Assembly: GCA_948470475.1 (NCBI GenBank)
Contig: OX419347.1
Location: 18,256,175-18,320,174 of the forward strand
DNA from: Galaxea fascicularis
Taxonomy: Eukaryota; Cnidaria; Anthozoa; Scleractinia; Euphylliidae
Length of the DNA: 64,000 nt
Direction: 5' to 3'
Shown here: in pieces, positions 50,901 through 63,771 of the stretch
Position numbering within the stretch: position 1 is the first letter of the stretch
Layout: each line of letters begins with the position of its first letter
The notes under the pieces: model-generated
Databases searched by the model: none
What the model was told of the DNA's origin: nothing
What the model saw: the letters and a program-made list of their open reading frames with translations, nothing else
Made by a program: the position numbers and the translations under genes

Positions 50901-52875
50901 GTGGATACTAACAATCACCCGAACAATAACGACTTGAAATGACACAAACGGTTTGCAGTTGCAGTGATGACTGCATGATGGGTTCATCCTGAAGCGAAAG
51001 CAATATTAATATGTATAAACACATGATAACTGTCAAGTGGACCTATCCCAAACACCGAAACGACGCTACTCCCGTCGCTTTATTCCTCTCAACATTACCT
51101 AAAAGGCTTAATTTACTAAGAAGCAAAGAATTCCAGCCGTGAAAGAGAAAAGTTAACGGATGATAACCTATTGTCTGCCAAGCACGTTACTTCACAAACA
51201 AAAACTCAAATATACAAATGACATAACATGCACGTAGCTGAAACTTGAGTACAAGATCGACCCGCGAAAAACTAAAGAAATGTGAAACTGATCGGCTTTC
51301 TGACACACACGCACGACTGTGTACACCAAAGAACAAAGTCTAAATGTTTAGTAAGCCTAGATTGTTAAACGTAATCACGCATTTACGTACTAAGAAATCG
51401 CGCTGGGATTTATCCGTTCGCTCCGACGAAGTCTTCGACGGGCTGTATGAGGGCTGCATGAATTGTGCGTGCAAAATAACATCGACTTCCAAAACTTTGC
51501 ACGTGTAGCCCGCGGGGGCCGTTTTTATTCTACGACGAGCTAAGCGAACGCAAATATGTCCTTAGTTTTAATTTCAAAAACATTGAAACGTGGCTGTACT
51601 GGCAGAGAGCGCAATAAGAACGAAAACAAAAGCCCTCTGAGGAGAATTAATTTGGATTGTTAAAATGCACGCACGTGTCATAACAAAACAACAACACAGC
51701 ATTTGCGCTAGAAAATAGGCAATCTTGGTGCTGTGACTGAGGTAAACTCAAGTCGTACATGTAATATCTGTATTCTTGACAGCGAATACATTTACGAACA
51801 GGTTCTACAAAGAAGATATTAAAAATTTATGCTTACTTGGATGAGATTCTGGATCGTTAGAACTTCTTACGGGACTACTGGAATCCTGTTTGTGCTCTGA
51901 AAATAAAACGAGAAAAAGTATACAGTACGGTGGATTAGAAGAAAATGAGCAGTGATTACATGGCAAATTCGATTTCTTTTGAGCAATAGAATGATTAAAT
52001 TACACACCCAAAGAACTTAAACAGTTTTCTGTTTTAATAATTAAAGAGAAACATAGCACCTCCAACTTGTTGATAGGAGATTGTAGCCGAGTATGGCGAA
52101 ATTCAGCCTCGCAACTCCATGTGTTGGCATTTGAGCAGCTGGCTAAATGTGCTGTACACTTGAAAGTAATAAAGTTCTCAGCTGAATGAGGCTTACCTCT
52201 GTTGCACATGAAGTTAGCCAAGAATAGATCCAGCTCTCTTACTGTCACTGTGATATGGTTGGGCAGAACGCACAGTGTTTGACTTTGACAGTGCTGAGAC
52301 TTGCCTAGACGCTCACCGTCTGTGCTTTCCAGAGGAATCCCTCGGAAGAGAATCACCATCACTAGATCTAGTCTCCAAACTTTGTCTGCTTGGCGGAGGC
52401 AATCTATTCGCCTCATTTTCCCCTTCTGATCGGGGTTGGATATGACGCAACGACAAGAAGACCCGAGTTTGTTTCCAACGACCGACATCACGAAGTCTTC
52501 TCTGCATTCTTGACGAATGTCCTTTCGCAGCTTAGCCAGCAGTCTTGAGGCCCACTTCTGCTTCACTTCAGGAGCTTCAGCATCCAGTTCTTCCTTACAT
52601 CTCCGCTCCTCATCCGGAGTCATTCGAACTTCATGCTTCTTATAATGCTTTCGCTTTCTCGCTTGCAAATTAAACCAGGTATAGGCAAAAGCCTTAACAT
52701 GAGGTAGCAATGCTTCGATAAACGAGTGTATTTCGTCCTGGAAATCAAATAAGCCGGGGTTAGTCATTTTAACGAAATCCACAAGAGACGTACTCTCTCC
52801 GCTAACCATCGTGCCCACTGCTTTACCCCGCTCACTGAGGCCCATCTGAGGACATGATAGAATTTTTTCTCTCAT
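41993..52875 (-). CDS. NFI: Nuclear factor I (NFI/CTF family) transcription factor, 7 coding exons
   Basis: Site-specific DNA-binding protein that binds TTGGC(N5)GCCAA as a dimer. Exons, 5' to 3': 52875-52197, 51896-51837, 45377-45309, 44516-44229, 44006-43665, 43413-43109, 42301-41993; phases agree and give 683 residues. Exon 1 holds the DNA-binding/dimerisation domain (about 46-226): [76 protein letters not shown], the hallmark of the family. Exon 3 has the NFI motif [12 protein letters not shown], exon 4 [15 protein letters not shown]. The rest is Ser/Pro/Gln-rich, as in vertebrate transactivation domains. A TAG immediately precedes the ATG, so this is the first Met. The end GWCQV* is read through a possible donor (CAG|GTATAA); a further 3' exon cannot be excluded. 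Intron 2 is 6.5 kb. Confidence 0.95.
42366..43066 (+). mobile_element. 5'-truncated LINE fragment in NFI intron 6
   Basis: The plus-strand frame 42371-42826 reads as the C-terminus of a non-LTR retrotransposon ORF2: QRRATKFIL, then [33 protein letters not shown], and a tail with [12 protein letters not shown] and [12 protein letters not shown], the usual ending of jockey/CR1/L2-type proteins. After the TAA there are about 200 bp of 3' UTR, ending in an AAATA-rich tail (43037-43066). It is antisense to NFI and truncated at its 5' end. No clear target duplication was seen. Confidence 0.85.
47504..47688. mobile_element. 185-bp foldback MITE in NFI intron 2
   Basis: The two arms of about 65 bp are nearly perfect inverted copies, starting ATAGACCCTGTGCAAAAATG at the left and ending CATTTTTGCATTGGGTCTAT at the right. 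They meet around a loop of about 50 bp. Both flanks carry AACA (47500-47503 and 47689-47692), a possible short target duplication. The high arm identity suggests recent insertion. No coding capacity. Confidence 0.9.
48450..48640 (+). repeat. Conserved dispersed repeat (retroelement-derived) in NFI intron 2
   Basis: The segment containing CCATATGTGGGTGGAGTTTG, AGAGGTTTTTCTCCAGGTAC and CCAACATTTCCAAATTCCAA is one I recognise from memory as a repeat recurring in cnidarian genomes and transcripts. Its frames translate to PHMAPGPGI- or [13 protein letters not shown] strings that appear in many spurious predicted proteins. It is not a gene of its own. Confidence 0.65.
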
Positions 52876-55434
52876 CTACGCATTCTGTTTACTTCGTGTC
52901 ATGCGTGTCAAAAACACAAATCCTTTGTCTATCACGAAGCCTTCAGCCAATCAGCGTTAAGGCGAATGACAAAAGACAACAAAAGCTGTCAAGTGCTAAC
53001 CATTGAAGAACTGAGGTTTCGCGGCGCCTCTTTGCGGAGAATTCAAACATCAATCGGGTTAACTCGAACGCAAAGGATATAAAGGGTAAACCGGTCAAAC
53101 TAAGTAAAAACAAGCCTTCCCGAAAGTCGTAACATTTCCACACCGACTTCCGTATTTCAAAACTACTCATCAACCCACAGGGTAATCACAAATAAACGGT
53201 CTTATTTTTTACTTTAGCTCGAAACTGAAAGCATATTTCACTGTGTTTCAGCAGATTTACAACGCTGACGCTGAATCAGCTTTCGTAAAATCTTCCAAAA
53301 GAGCAACAGCTCTGGAGGGGATTACTAGTAACATGAAACAGAACGCCATCTTGCGCGCGTTGCAAAATATTCACGTAAAGGTCGTGTGGAATTTGTTACG
53401 ACCACAGCTTCCTTAACTTTCTGCAACTTTTTTGATGGACTGATGTGCGTATAAGGCGCCATTTGGTCGTAGAAAGTCGTATTGTGGTTGCATTTGGGAA
53501 GTACAAATTCCCCATCATGCTTATCTAAATGATCCCAGGGTTAAACCTTTAATATTTCTCGAGCCTCTTTCGCGGGTCGCACGTCACGAATTCGATACCA
53601 ATGAGAACGCGAGACATCTCTTAACTGTTACAATACATGATTAAAAACAATAACATGTTTAGACAAATATGCTGAATCGCATACAGGTTAGGGGGGAAAA
53701 GTTTTAAAACGGACAAAAAAAGTAATATGAATAGGAAATGACGTACAATAGACATCATGTACAAGTGCTGGTCGTTGTTTACGAACGATTTTTGTAACCC
53801 ACCCCTGTTTCGAAAACACTTCTGAAAAATTAAGCCTAATCTAACCAAGTCAACAGGAACATTTCCTGCTTGTTAGAATATCGCAGCCCTTCACAATTGA
53901 TCACGTTAAGATTCGAAACCCACTAGCCTGATCTTTTCATCCTATTGTACTTTTTTTTGTGATATGACACTGATTTTCAGTGGGTGACGTAAACATCAAT
54001 CAATATTAATTAACGTAATCAACTTTTAGAAGTTCACAAGCACTTTTTGAGCCTCGAACACATCACGTCCCCATCTCTGATCGCGTTCGGGAGATGAAGA
54101 TGACTAACTTAATTCTCCCGTAAAATCCGCGCGTTTCGTTCAGAGATAATTGATTTTGTATAGTTGGTCAATTCCAGCTTGCAAAACAATGAGGAACCTT
54201 TGAATAGCGGCTTAGAGATAATTGCCTCATACCCTTGCGCGTATATAAAACGGCTTGTCACGTATCGCCTTCTCTAGACGCTAGCACAGGAAGCTACTAG
54301 CTCGAGTCTCGTGATGTTGTGGGAGGGGGCTTGACCCTTACTGCCCTTAAAGTACCTAAAATTAACAGCGAAATCTCACATTTCCGTCCTTGAAAATGTG
54401 AAAAACAATAAGTTTTGTATGATTGGACACACTTAACAGATTTCATTCACAAATTCAAAACGTCGTATCCTACGTTTGATTTGACCGGGCGAGCAAATTA
54501 ACCAAATTTAGCGAACGACGAAGCGGAAAACCCTTATATGGCGAAGTAAACATGTGCTCAAGCAACTCATTCGGTAACGGGATTACATAAGAGCTGAGAT
54601 GTAAGGACTTTGAAAAACAGGAAGTGGTAACTCAAATACTGATCGGGCGAAGGCCAGCAGCGATCTCAGCTTTGACCAAATAAGGTGCAACTAAGCTTTT
54701 CAGAACGTTACAGCAGTATAATATCTCACTTTTTTCTCTAACCACAAATCTTGGATTACCACTGAGGCAAAGGCATTGACCTCAAATCTCTGTTGAGTTA
54801 ATTACGTATTTATAGCTGTTCACGTGCATGATGCGTTCGTTTTACACATGTAAGGATCTAGCTGATTCTTAAGCAAAAGTTTATTTGTTTGCTGTAAATG
54901 ATATAACAAAATAGACTTCTAGTTCCTTAACCACAAATGTTTCCTCCACAACAAGCGAACACAAGCCCATCTATTCAAACTAACCACAACACAATAGTTT
55001 TACCCACAGGATGTGGGTGTGTGCACTGATACAATGAAAAAGTGACAAAACAAAAGTGAAATAATTAGTATTATCGTTTCCTTTGTGTTTTAGGAAGGTG
55101 GGTATTTCCGAGGTTTACCACAAACTGTTTAAAACAACATTGTTAAAGGTAAAAAGATCAGCAATAAACCAGGAAATGACAGAACAACAGTAACTAAATG
55201 TTAGTAGCCCTACATTTCCCCCCAGGAACAAAGAAAAAAATGTAACAAAGAAAAAATACCTATTAAAATTCAACATATTTGGTTTAAAAATCTCACTTGA
55301 ATCTGATGTCAGTCACAAATAGATTATTATTAGTATCCTGTTTGATTTAAGCTGTCTGCCAGAAGTATACTGTCACTATCTGAGAACTCTTTTTCATGAG
55401 GCATTATTAACAGACACAAAGACAAAGTAGGGGG
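52876..55434. other. Intergenic region upstream of NFI
   Basis: Holds the NFI promoter and 5' UTR next to 52876, with no further coding exon visible on either strand. A TATATAAA at 54242-54249 on the plus strand, 45 bp before a GC-richer stretch, is the only clear core-promoter-like motif, and nothing downstream of it is coding. Confidence 0.5.
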
Positions 55435-55440
55435 TTTATT
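55435..55440 (-). terminator. Candidate polyadenylation signal
   Basis: AATAAA on the minus strand, about 320 bases downstream of the candidate stop at 55759-55761 of the Ser-rich minus-strand gene. Confidence 0.45.
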
Positions 55441-55758
55441 GAAAACAAATAGAAGGCAGGGCACAGCTGAAAAAGGTGTGACCAATATGTGAAGTTATGT
55501 ATTCTATTCACAACCCATTTGGCAAACTCCATCCCCAGATCATTACCCACACAATTTGAGCTGACCAGACCCTATCCTTTAACATGGCAATTTCTTGAAG
55601 TCCCTTAAAGTTAAAAATAAGGGAATTGTGGATTAACAGCATGCAAAATCTCTCTCCCACATCCTCAGTCACCTGACTCAAAATTATCAAATGCAACAAC
55701 AAGCTCTTCAAATAATTATTGTCTTTCAGCACAGCTTTACATTATTGAACTTGCATGG

Positions 55759-57554
55759 TTATGGTCTCACAGCCAACTGCAAATCATAACTCATCCTCAC
55801 AAAACGAATAATATTATCTAGACTAAGTTAATAAACTACCATAAACAGAAGGGACCAATATTCAATAATTATAAAAAGTGCTTTTCTATGGTGCACACAT
55901 AATTATTTATACATCATGCTTTCACAATTTATGGCCCTTTCTCTGGAATAACAAAAAAGATCAAGAAAACATACATTCATTTAACTTGACTCAAACTCGT
56001 CAATTCCATGCAAAGAACATGAAAGCTAGTAAGATTGCAGTTGAAACATCAATCCTTAACTTTTATGTATAGCACCTACCTCATAAAACATTACATTCTC
56101 TGGTCTTGCATTTGTGGAATAGGTAGAAATATTGGAAAGTCTGTGTTTTCCAGTTGCAAGATTTAAGTGCTTTAAAAAGTCAGTAACAGAGATTTGCACT
56201 GGCAAGAGATAATACTGTCTCGGCTGAGAAAATTTAATACTTGGCATTTAAACTGCTATTTATTAAAAACCTTTTTTTTTTTTCATACCGCTGCAAGAAG
56301 CCCTTGCCATTATCCATAGCTGCCGTACACCCAAGATCTGACATAGCAAGAGTGAGTGTTGTGGCTGTTTCATATATTAGTTAGGATTTCATCTATGACT
56401 AAAAAGTTGCAAAAACCTTAAATGTAGCATGAAAGACAACAGTCCCACTGGGTTAAGTTCAGCTCAAAACAGCTGAGCTGAGGAGTTTACTTACTCAGAG
56501 TCTAAAACAATTTCTTTCTTCTGAGTAAACAAATGTTATGAAAGATGTTGGACAACTGATACAAGCAGTGTGTAATTTGATTTGAACAGCTTTTAAAAAC
56601 ATGTTTCACAATGGTGTGGTTATGTTGACAAAATAAAGAAAATGTGGGAAAGTCTCCAATTATTTAAGTGTTTCATAGTAAAACAAGACTTTTCGCTTTT
56701 AAATTCAGTATATCAGTAGCTACTACGGCTGGCTGGCTCATGAGATTAAACTGTCAGTGATCTGACAGGAGGGGGACTCTGCCAACAAATACAGCTGTAC
56801 TTCCAATCTAATTTTATCTTATATTCAGGGCAACATACAAAAAGAAAAAAAATGTAAGTCAACAATATTCTATTGCCCAGTAGGGCAAATATAAGAATCC
56901 CTAATGTCAGAGCATAGAGCTGCTCAAAAGATTTTGTTAGGAAAATAAAAGCATGTGCAGTATGCAACTAGAACTCTTCAGACATAACATTTACTTACTA
57001 TTAGACCTAACCTGTATATTAGACGTAACATGTATATTACACCTAAAATGTATAATGTATAATGTATTTGAACCAATATTGATAGGCAGGCTCATATAAC
57101 TTACTGGTAAATGTGAAGGTCATACACTGCCATACAGTTCCATATATTATAAAATAATGTTATATACTTCTTTTACTAAATTGAAACATAAAAGCATCAA
57201 CAGGACAAAAATCTGGTTGGTTATAACCTGAAATTCTCCCTTGTCTTTAATTTAAGTCTTACCAAGGCATAAAACCTGTCACAAATAACAAATACCACCT
57301 AAATGACTCTTCCTTGATTTGACTTTGCAGTCACACCTTAATTTTCCTCTGGTCCTGTATATTTCATGAATATTAATAAGGTATGGTGAAGAACTCTAAA
57401 ACCCATCATTATGATTTATTTCCAATTTAGGAACTGAAAAATGTGTTCTAAACAGGTTTAATTCCATAGTGTCCCCATTTAGGGGTTGTTTACTTCAATT
57501 TTAGCTTTTTTGACACTTACCAGTAAATATAAAAGGTATTGTTGTTTGTTTCCC

Positions 57555-57586
<32 letters not shown>

Positions 57587-60500
57587 ACCTTTATTTATGT
57601 GTCTGGTCGTTCTAGCGCCTAGAGGCACTAACTGGGGACACTAAAACATAAGGTATATTGCAATTTGATAAAATATTAATTAAAATTATAAATTGATACT
57701 AATTTTAAAAAACATTGAGAAGTATTAATTAATTAATAATACCAATTACTATTGTTTAATCTCTAAGAATAGATACACTCATAATTTCTAATTCAATCAT
57801 TACAAATCTCTTAAGTTTACTTACAACACTATTTACAATAAGACATTTATACACTAAGTTGTGCAGAGGTAACAGTTGGTTCCACATCCATTAATCTCAG
57901 CTGACAAATCTTTCTTTCTTATCATTGCTCTGAATTCTGGCAGGGATTTAATTGTCCTTTCCTTTTTACTTAGCTTTGCCCAGAGCGATGGCCCTAAATG
58001 GCTAATCAAATGCTTGCCATGAGTGACAGTGCGATAATGCATCTGCCCGAAGTCAGAGTTTCTTAGATTATATTATCTTTCTTGTTCATAGTTCAATAAT
58101 TATTGGAATAGATCTGTTAAGTACGTTGGTGTACGTCCACTTTTGACCTTATGCATCAGTATAAGTATATCTGACAGCCTTCTATTGTATAATGTTGTTA
58201 ATTTGGCTTTCTGATAACATTCCATGTGTATCTGATGTGTTGTTCAAACAGCAAACATACTAAGCACTTGTAATTCAAGTGCATTCAACTGGGTTCTGAT
58301 TTTTAACAGAGACTTGTTTTGTTGTCAACTGAATTTTCAGTTACATTTTGTTTAATTTTAAAATATAAATTATCTAATGTATTCATTATCCAGACTCTAG
58401 ATTTACCTGGACTATAGTTCAAGGTCACAGAGGAAACATGGCTATGAATATTCATACGGCAAAAATATTGGCAGGGGTTTTACTTTGTAAAACTTTGTAT
58501 CATGAACGTTTGATGGTGAATTCCCCTGAATCTTAACTTAATGAAAGTGCATCAGAATTATTGTTTATTGAATGGATCACATATTGCAGCAATTCTGTAA
58601 GCCATGAAAAACTTAGTTTTGTGTCCAAGTTTTCTCCTCAAGAAGAGCACATAGAAACTTGATTTTACCACTCAGTGATTAGTCAAAACATCTTTTGTGT
58701 CATATCTGACTCTGATTTTATTATTTCAAGTTTTATCGAAAGTTCTTATAGCTTTTAAAGATGCAAAATTTATCATCCTACAATAAAAAGCTTTCAATCT
58801 TACCCTCTAAGGTTTATTTGAAAATTGGCGTCAGATATTACAATCTACAACACACTTAGTTTACCTCCTTGGACCCAAAATTTCTTGTTTTTCCCCTTCC
58901 AAAGGCTTCCCAAGCAAACACAAGTGAACTGATTAAAAAACCATCTCCCTTAACCCTTTCCTCCCTAAGAGTGACTTTATAGATTTCACTCGTCAAAGGG
59001 AGACTCCTCAAGGGTTTAAAGGGTTAATGCAAAACTATGACAATTTTTATTATGGTAATTTTAGTTCACAGGAAAAAAACATTGCATCACTACTTCATTG
59101 ATTTTGATATTTAAACACTTGAAATGCACAAGAACTTTGTGTGACACGATTTGAATCCCTAGCCATTATTGAGGCAGAAACAGAATATTTTAAGGACCTT
59201 TTCATAATTATTTCATGTAATGTTGGGATTTGTACATATTCTTCACATAAATGTATACTGATGCATTATCCTGTTCCACGCAACCTTAAGAACTGGAGAA
59301 CACCATAGTGAAAACATCTTCCTTCTCCTTACAACAACGGACTGAAACATGCATAATAAAAGTAACCTTTTCTGTATCTTAATTCAGACCTTTCGTTGTT
59401 TTACTTGAAACGCTTGCCAAGTCAATGTAGACACTTTGTGGGGACCAAGAGTACTGGCCACTGGAAGCAGAATGTTCTACTCCCTGTCCCCTCCCCAGCT
59501 GGGATCTACAGCCTGTAATCCATAGTCCATCACAGCATACCCACTCACAGGAAAATGTGGAGTATATCATTTCCCAAAGGAACAACACAGCTGCTAACAG
59601 TGACTAGCTCAAAACCAACACACTAACAACTCAAGTGTCAGGCAACTGAAACAAAAACTTAATTCCCTATTTATGTAAATAACAAGCAGATATGTGACAG
59701 AAAAATGAATGCAAACTTTGCATCTTCAGAGCCCTGCAAGAGTCCTTCTTTAGCTTATAATTCTGAGGTAACTGACTCATTGAAAGACTTGCATCAAGAT
59801 GTATGTCTATTGCAACATGATTGCCACATGAGGTCACACTTGAATAATCATTAACATAAGGATGACATGATTATGACTAGGTCATTTATGGTATTCCTTG
59901 TGAATATGGCAAATTTTACATCAGCAAACACTGAAAACTATGCAGAAGATGCTAAAAAATACACAACCAGAATATACAACAAGCTTTCACTCAAAACTCT
60001 TCTCCTTGACTGAGAAGAAACCCAAGACAGTCAGCCCACTCATGACTGCCTACTGTGGATTTAGGAAGTCCCCGGTGTCAAAAGCTATCTAGTTTAGGCT
60101 TCATGAAAAATGAATGAGAGTAATAGAATCAAAATGATTTAGGTGCAGTTCTCCACAGGAGAAGGTATAGGTTCTGTAAACAAAGGTGAGGGAACAAACT
60201 CTCATCAAAACCAGACATGATAAGGACTCAGATGTAATTTAACCAAGCACATCTTGTACATGGTGTAACAATTTAATGGTGCGTGGCTGATAAGCTGATG
60301 ACCCCATAAATCGTACTGTGCCAACATAGCATTGTGCCTCATGTCAGGCCGTAGTACCGTTTTGTTAGTAGACTGAGTCCTCTTTGTTTTCCTCATAAAA
60401 TTGCTGCAGCTGATTTTAAATTTATTCCTACATAGTAGCACTTCCTGTGACATTATAGTATTGTATAGTATATGCCATCACAAATATACATGTAGTTTTG

Positions 60501-63500
60501 CATTATTACTGTTTGTACCACATCTGAAATAATCTTTTCTTGTAACCAGTCATATACATGTTTACCACTGCCATTGTTATTCTCTCTTAAGCTCGAGACA
60601 AACATGACATTATCAATAAGAAAATTATGACAAAATCTAAGCACTAATGTCAAGACATTTTACAATCAGTTGCTTAAGAAATTCTCATTGATCCTTCACA
60701 CCTGATTAAGGAACATTAACCATAGGCCATCATTTAAAAAAAAAAACACTGTGAACTTTTCACATAACTGAGCATTTGAAGAGTACTGAAACTAAATGAC
60801 GCTAAATTAATAAAAGCACTTATTATTTTCACTGATCCAGTTCCCCAACACTAATATCCAGTATTGACAGAAAAACATGTTATAGACTCTTTCATAAACA
60901 GATTTGGTTACTATACCTGAATGACACTAACCATTGTCATAGAAGCCAGATTTCTAAATTGCGTCAACCCTAATTTGTTCCATGTCTTCTTGACTATGAA
61001 GTAACATAATAAGGGTCACATGCAGGGTCACCACAAATCTGGGCTGTTGTTATTTCTACATGTGTGACTAAACCATGAACTTACCAAATGTTTTCTAGAA
61101 TTAACTGCTGTCCTAAAATCTCCACTGGATGAAAAAAGGGAGATGTCACAGTTTGATTCAGAAGCTGATAAAAATTCAGTTGGTAAATGAACAGCTCGAT
61201 ATTCAGCTTTACGTTATTATCGTTTATAGATTTGTAAAACCAGCTGGTGATAAAAATTCAACTTTATCCAGCTAGTCAAGGAGCCTATTCAAACTGGAAC
61301 AATACAATCTTCATTAAGTGACACAGTTCAATGTCACCCACCCATAACTAGCAGCATTATAAATTTTTATTCACATGGCGTATATTTCAGGTCATCAGTA
61401 TCTGAGGTCTTCAGGGTTTCACCCAGAGTGATTGTATCTGAAGTAATTCTTTTTAACAAACTGAGTAACAGCCTTATAACTTATGTGGACTGCTTTCAGT
61501 CATCTTTTTATAGGCAGTCTGTTCATTAGAATCCAGCTTTTATCAATGACTGCAGGTAAACTTTGTTCGAAATAGGAAATTCTTTGAATTTTTCTGACTA
61601 GACAGATCATTTCATTGACAAAAACTTCAGCAATGCACATGCAAGTCTCAATAAGAATATCTAGAAAAAAAAACTTTTTTGCGGAGTAAATTCAAAACTG
61701 TCTATGCGAGGGCCTGATACTAATAAGCATTTACTGGAATTTCCATACTTCACTTGCAGAACATTAAATAAACAATAGTCTTCATTTGATATGAAAATAT
61801 GCTCAGATATTTGTCTATGGACATTACCTGTTCTGAGAAGCGAACAGTTTTCCTAGAGTGAAGCTCAAGGGAAACTGTGAGTTTCAAGGAACTGATAATG
61901 TCCAAGCAAAAATATCCAACCATATTTTAAAGCCAAATGGAAACTATTGCCTTTGTTATTCATCAAATATTTTATGCAAGACGCATTTGGGTGGTTTTAG
62001 CTTTGGCATATTCAGTCATGTGATGCATTTAGACCAGTCGCATGCAAGCAAAATTGATGGATTATAATTTGAAATATATTTTAGACTATGAGCTTGAACA
62101 GTGCAAAGTTTCAGAGATGGTATTATTAGAAAACAGAGAAAAATATATCCATACGTGTCTATGATGGATGTAACAAAATTACTGGAGCCATCGTAATACT
62201 TTCTAATGGCTGCCCCTCAATTCACTTCCAAGGCTACAAAATTGTCATAGGTTGGTTACTGTATTTGCACTGAGTTGGCTTGACAGACAATGTGAAAACT
62301 TATTTGCCAACATTGTTATACAGATACTTTACCTAACAACTTCATCACATGAGCATACTATCTATATGAAATGAAAAATAGACAACAAGGAATGTTTTTT
62401 TTTATTGATAAGAAGCAACACAGGTAGGGAAAAAAGTCAAGAAAATACAGATTTTTATAACTTTTCTGATGTTCATTTTATAGAAAGAAATCAAGCCAAA
62501 GAACACACAGTGGTCACTACCATGAACATGGTGTAATGAGTGGCATCCTGAGGCAGACACAGATTCTGATCGAAACTCAGGTACTGCATTATCCAATGAC
62601 AAAACAGAGTTATGACAAGAATGCACCATTTGAGGTTCATTAAAAAAACACCGGTACAGTTGTACTTTCCAAGTTCAAAAAGTTTATTAGGCTATGAATG
62701 AGTTATTATCATACTGTACCCACCCTCTGATGAAGTACTAATTCTATACCATCTATGGTTTCAAAAGCTGTTTTCAAATTCACTTGCATTATAAGCGTCT
62801 GACTAGATCAAGAGAGAATTCATGGGCTGTTTAACTGGTTTTAGCAGCATTTTTTCGGCAAGCTTTATACATAATATTTTTCAAAAGATCATTTGTCACC
62901 CCTTGTTATTGGTTTAACAATGTGACAACAAATTCTACTTTCATTGTGGATTCATCCAAAATTTCATTTCAAAGGATTTGAAATTCCTGTTATTTTCCAT
63001 ATTTTATGGACAATTTTGTCACTGACCATCATCAATAAATCCAGTGACCTATTTTCAACCGCTTTTTGTGTAATGAATTGTAAGGACAAAAATAGAGAAC
63101 TTGAGATAATTTTCCACTTGCTAAAATTACCTAAATACCATGTCGTTAACTTATGTCTACTAAACAATTTGAGCTTTTGAAAGAAATCGAAACACTTTAA
63201 ATTTTACGATTCTGACGAAATGGTTTGGAATCACTCAGCTAAATTTCCAGCATATTACAAATTACTGAGCATTCACCAGGGATCAGTAAAGAAATATGCA
63301 TAAGTGTGTACATGTCTCATCTGAGCCTTACTCCTTCAACTAAAGTGTACAAATATAACAGTCTTCAATTTCCTTTTATCCTTCGAAATATTTTCAGCGT
63401 CAGGAAGGAAGGTAATTTAAGTATTACTGAGCTCTGAACCTTTACCAAAGGCGCTTTTCGTCGGTTTCTTTGATGTGAACAATATTTGTCGTACAACAAA

Positions 63501-63771
63501 CGATCACCAAGAATTTTTCGGAATAGTGCTACAGTCAATGGTGAAGAATTTTGTGCAGAAGTTAAAGCTCCTAATGGACGGAAAAACAAACTAGGATTTA
63601 CAATAACGAATAAATGGTCTTACCTTTGCCAACAACTCCCTCTGAGCTGTAGTCTAGATCAGACCATGACCCGCTAACGTTGAAAGACCTGTCGAGTGTC
63701 GAAATCTTGGGTGATTTTTTTAGCTGTTGAATTTTTCCAGTCACAGAAACCAGGATTTGCGTTGATTCCAT
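55759..63771 (-). CDS. Unidentified Ser-rich protein, multi-exon (model partly tentative)
   Basis: No domain or ortholog recognised. Exon 1 is 63771-63624: the first ATG after an in-frame TGA, reading MESTQILVSVTGKIQQLKK, then RSFNVSGSWSDLDYSSEG, to GCAAAG|GTAAGA. Three small exons follow with matching phases: 62583-62521 (VPEFRSESVSASGCHSLHH), 59512-59405 (VEHSASSGQYSWSPQSVYID) and 58928-58865 (LLGKPLEGEKQEILGPR). A fifth, 58441-58407, also fits. A second phase-compatible set at the 3' end is 56520-56495, 56223 or 56239 to 56080 (ISVTDFLKHLNLATGKHRL), and 55776-55759 (LAVRP, stop). At least one exon linking the two sets is missing. Between them a LINE is inserted at about 57557-58260. The two sets could belong to different genes. 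The first four exons are the better supported part; the rest is inference from splice sites. Confidence 0.4.
57557..57586. repeat. (TACA)n microsatellite at a LINE 3' end
   Basis: Seven tetranucleotide units; read on the minus strand they are TGTA/TATG repeats directly after AATAAAGGTTATG, the 3' end of the neighbouring LINE. Confidence 0.9.
57557..58260 (-). mobile_element. LINE 3' fragment with tetranucleotide tail
   Basis: The minus strand reads, in one frame with two stops, YNRRLSDILILMHKVKSGRT then PTYLTDLF, YNLRNSDFGQMHYRTVTHGK, HLISHLGPSLWAKL and ERTIKSLPEFRAMIRK. This is the standard C-terminal end of a non-LTR retrotransposon ORF2. After the stop near 57854 there is a short AT-rich 3' UTR with GTGCCTCTAGGCGCTAGAAC, and it ends in AATAAAGGTTATG plus a (TATG)n tail. 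Tails of short tandem repeats rather than poly-A are typical of CR1/L2-like elements. It is inactive. Confidence 0.85.

Noticed and set aside
60205..60653. Minus-strand frames of 82 and 66 codons between exons of the Ser-rich gene
   Set aside because: No acceptor and donor pair with compatible phase, and no compositional signal.
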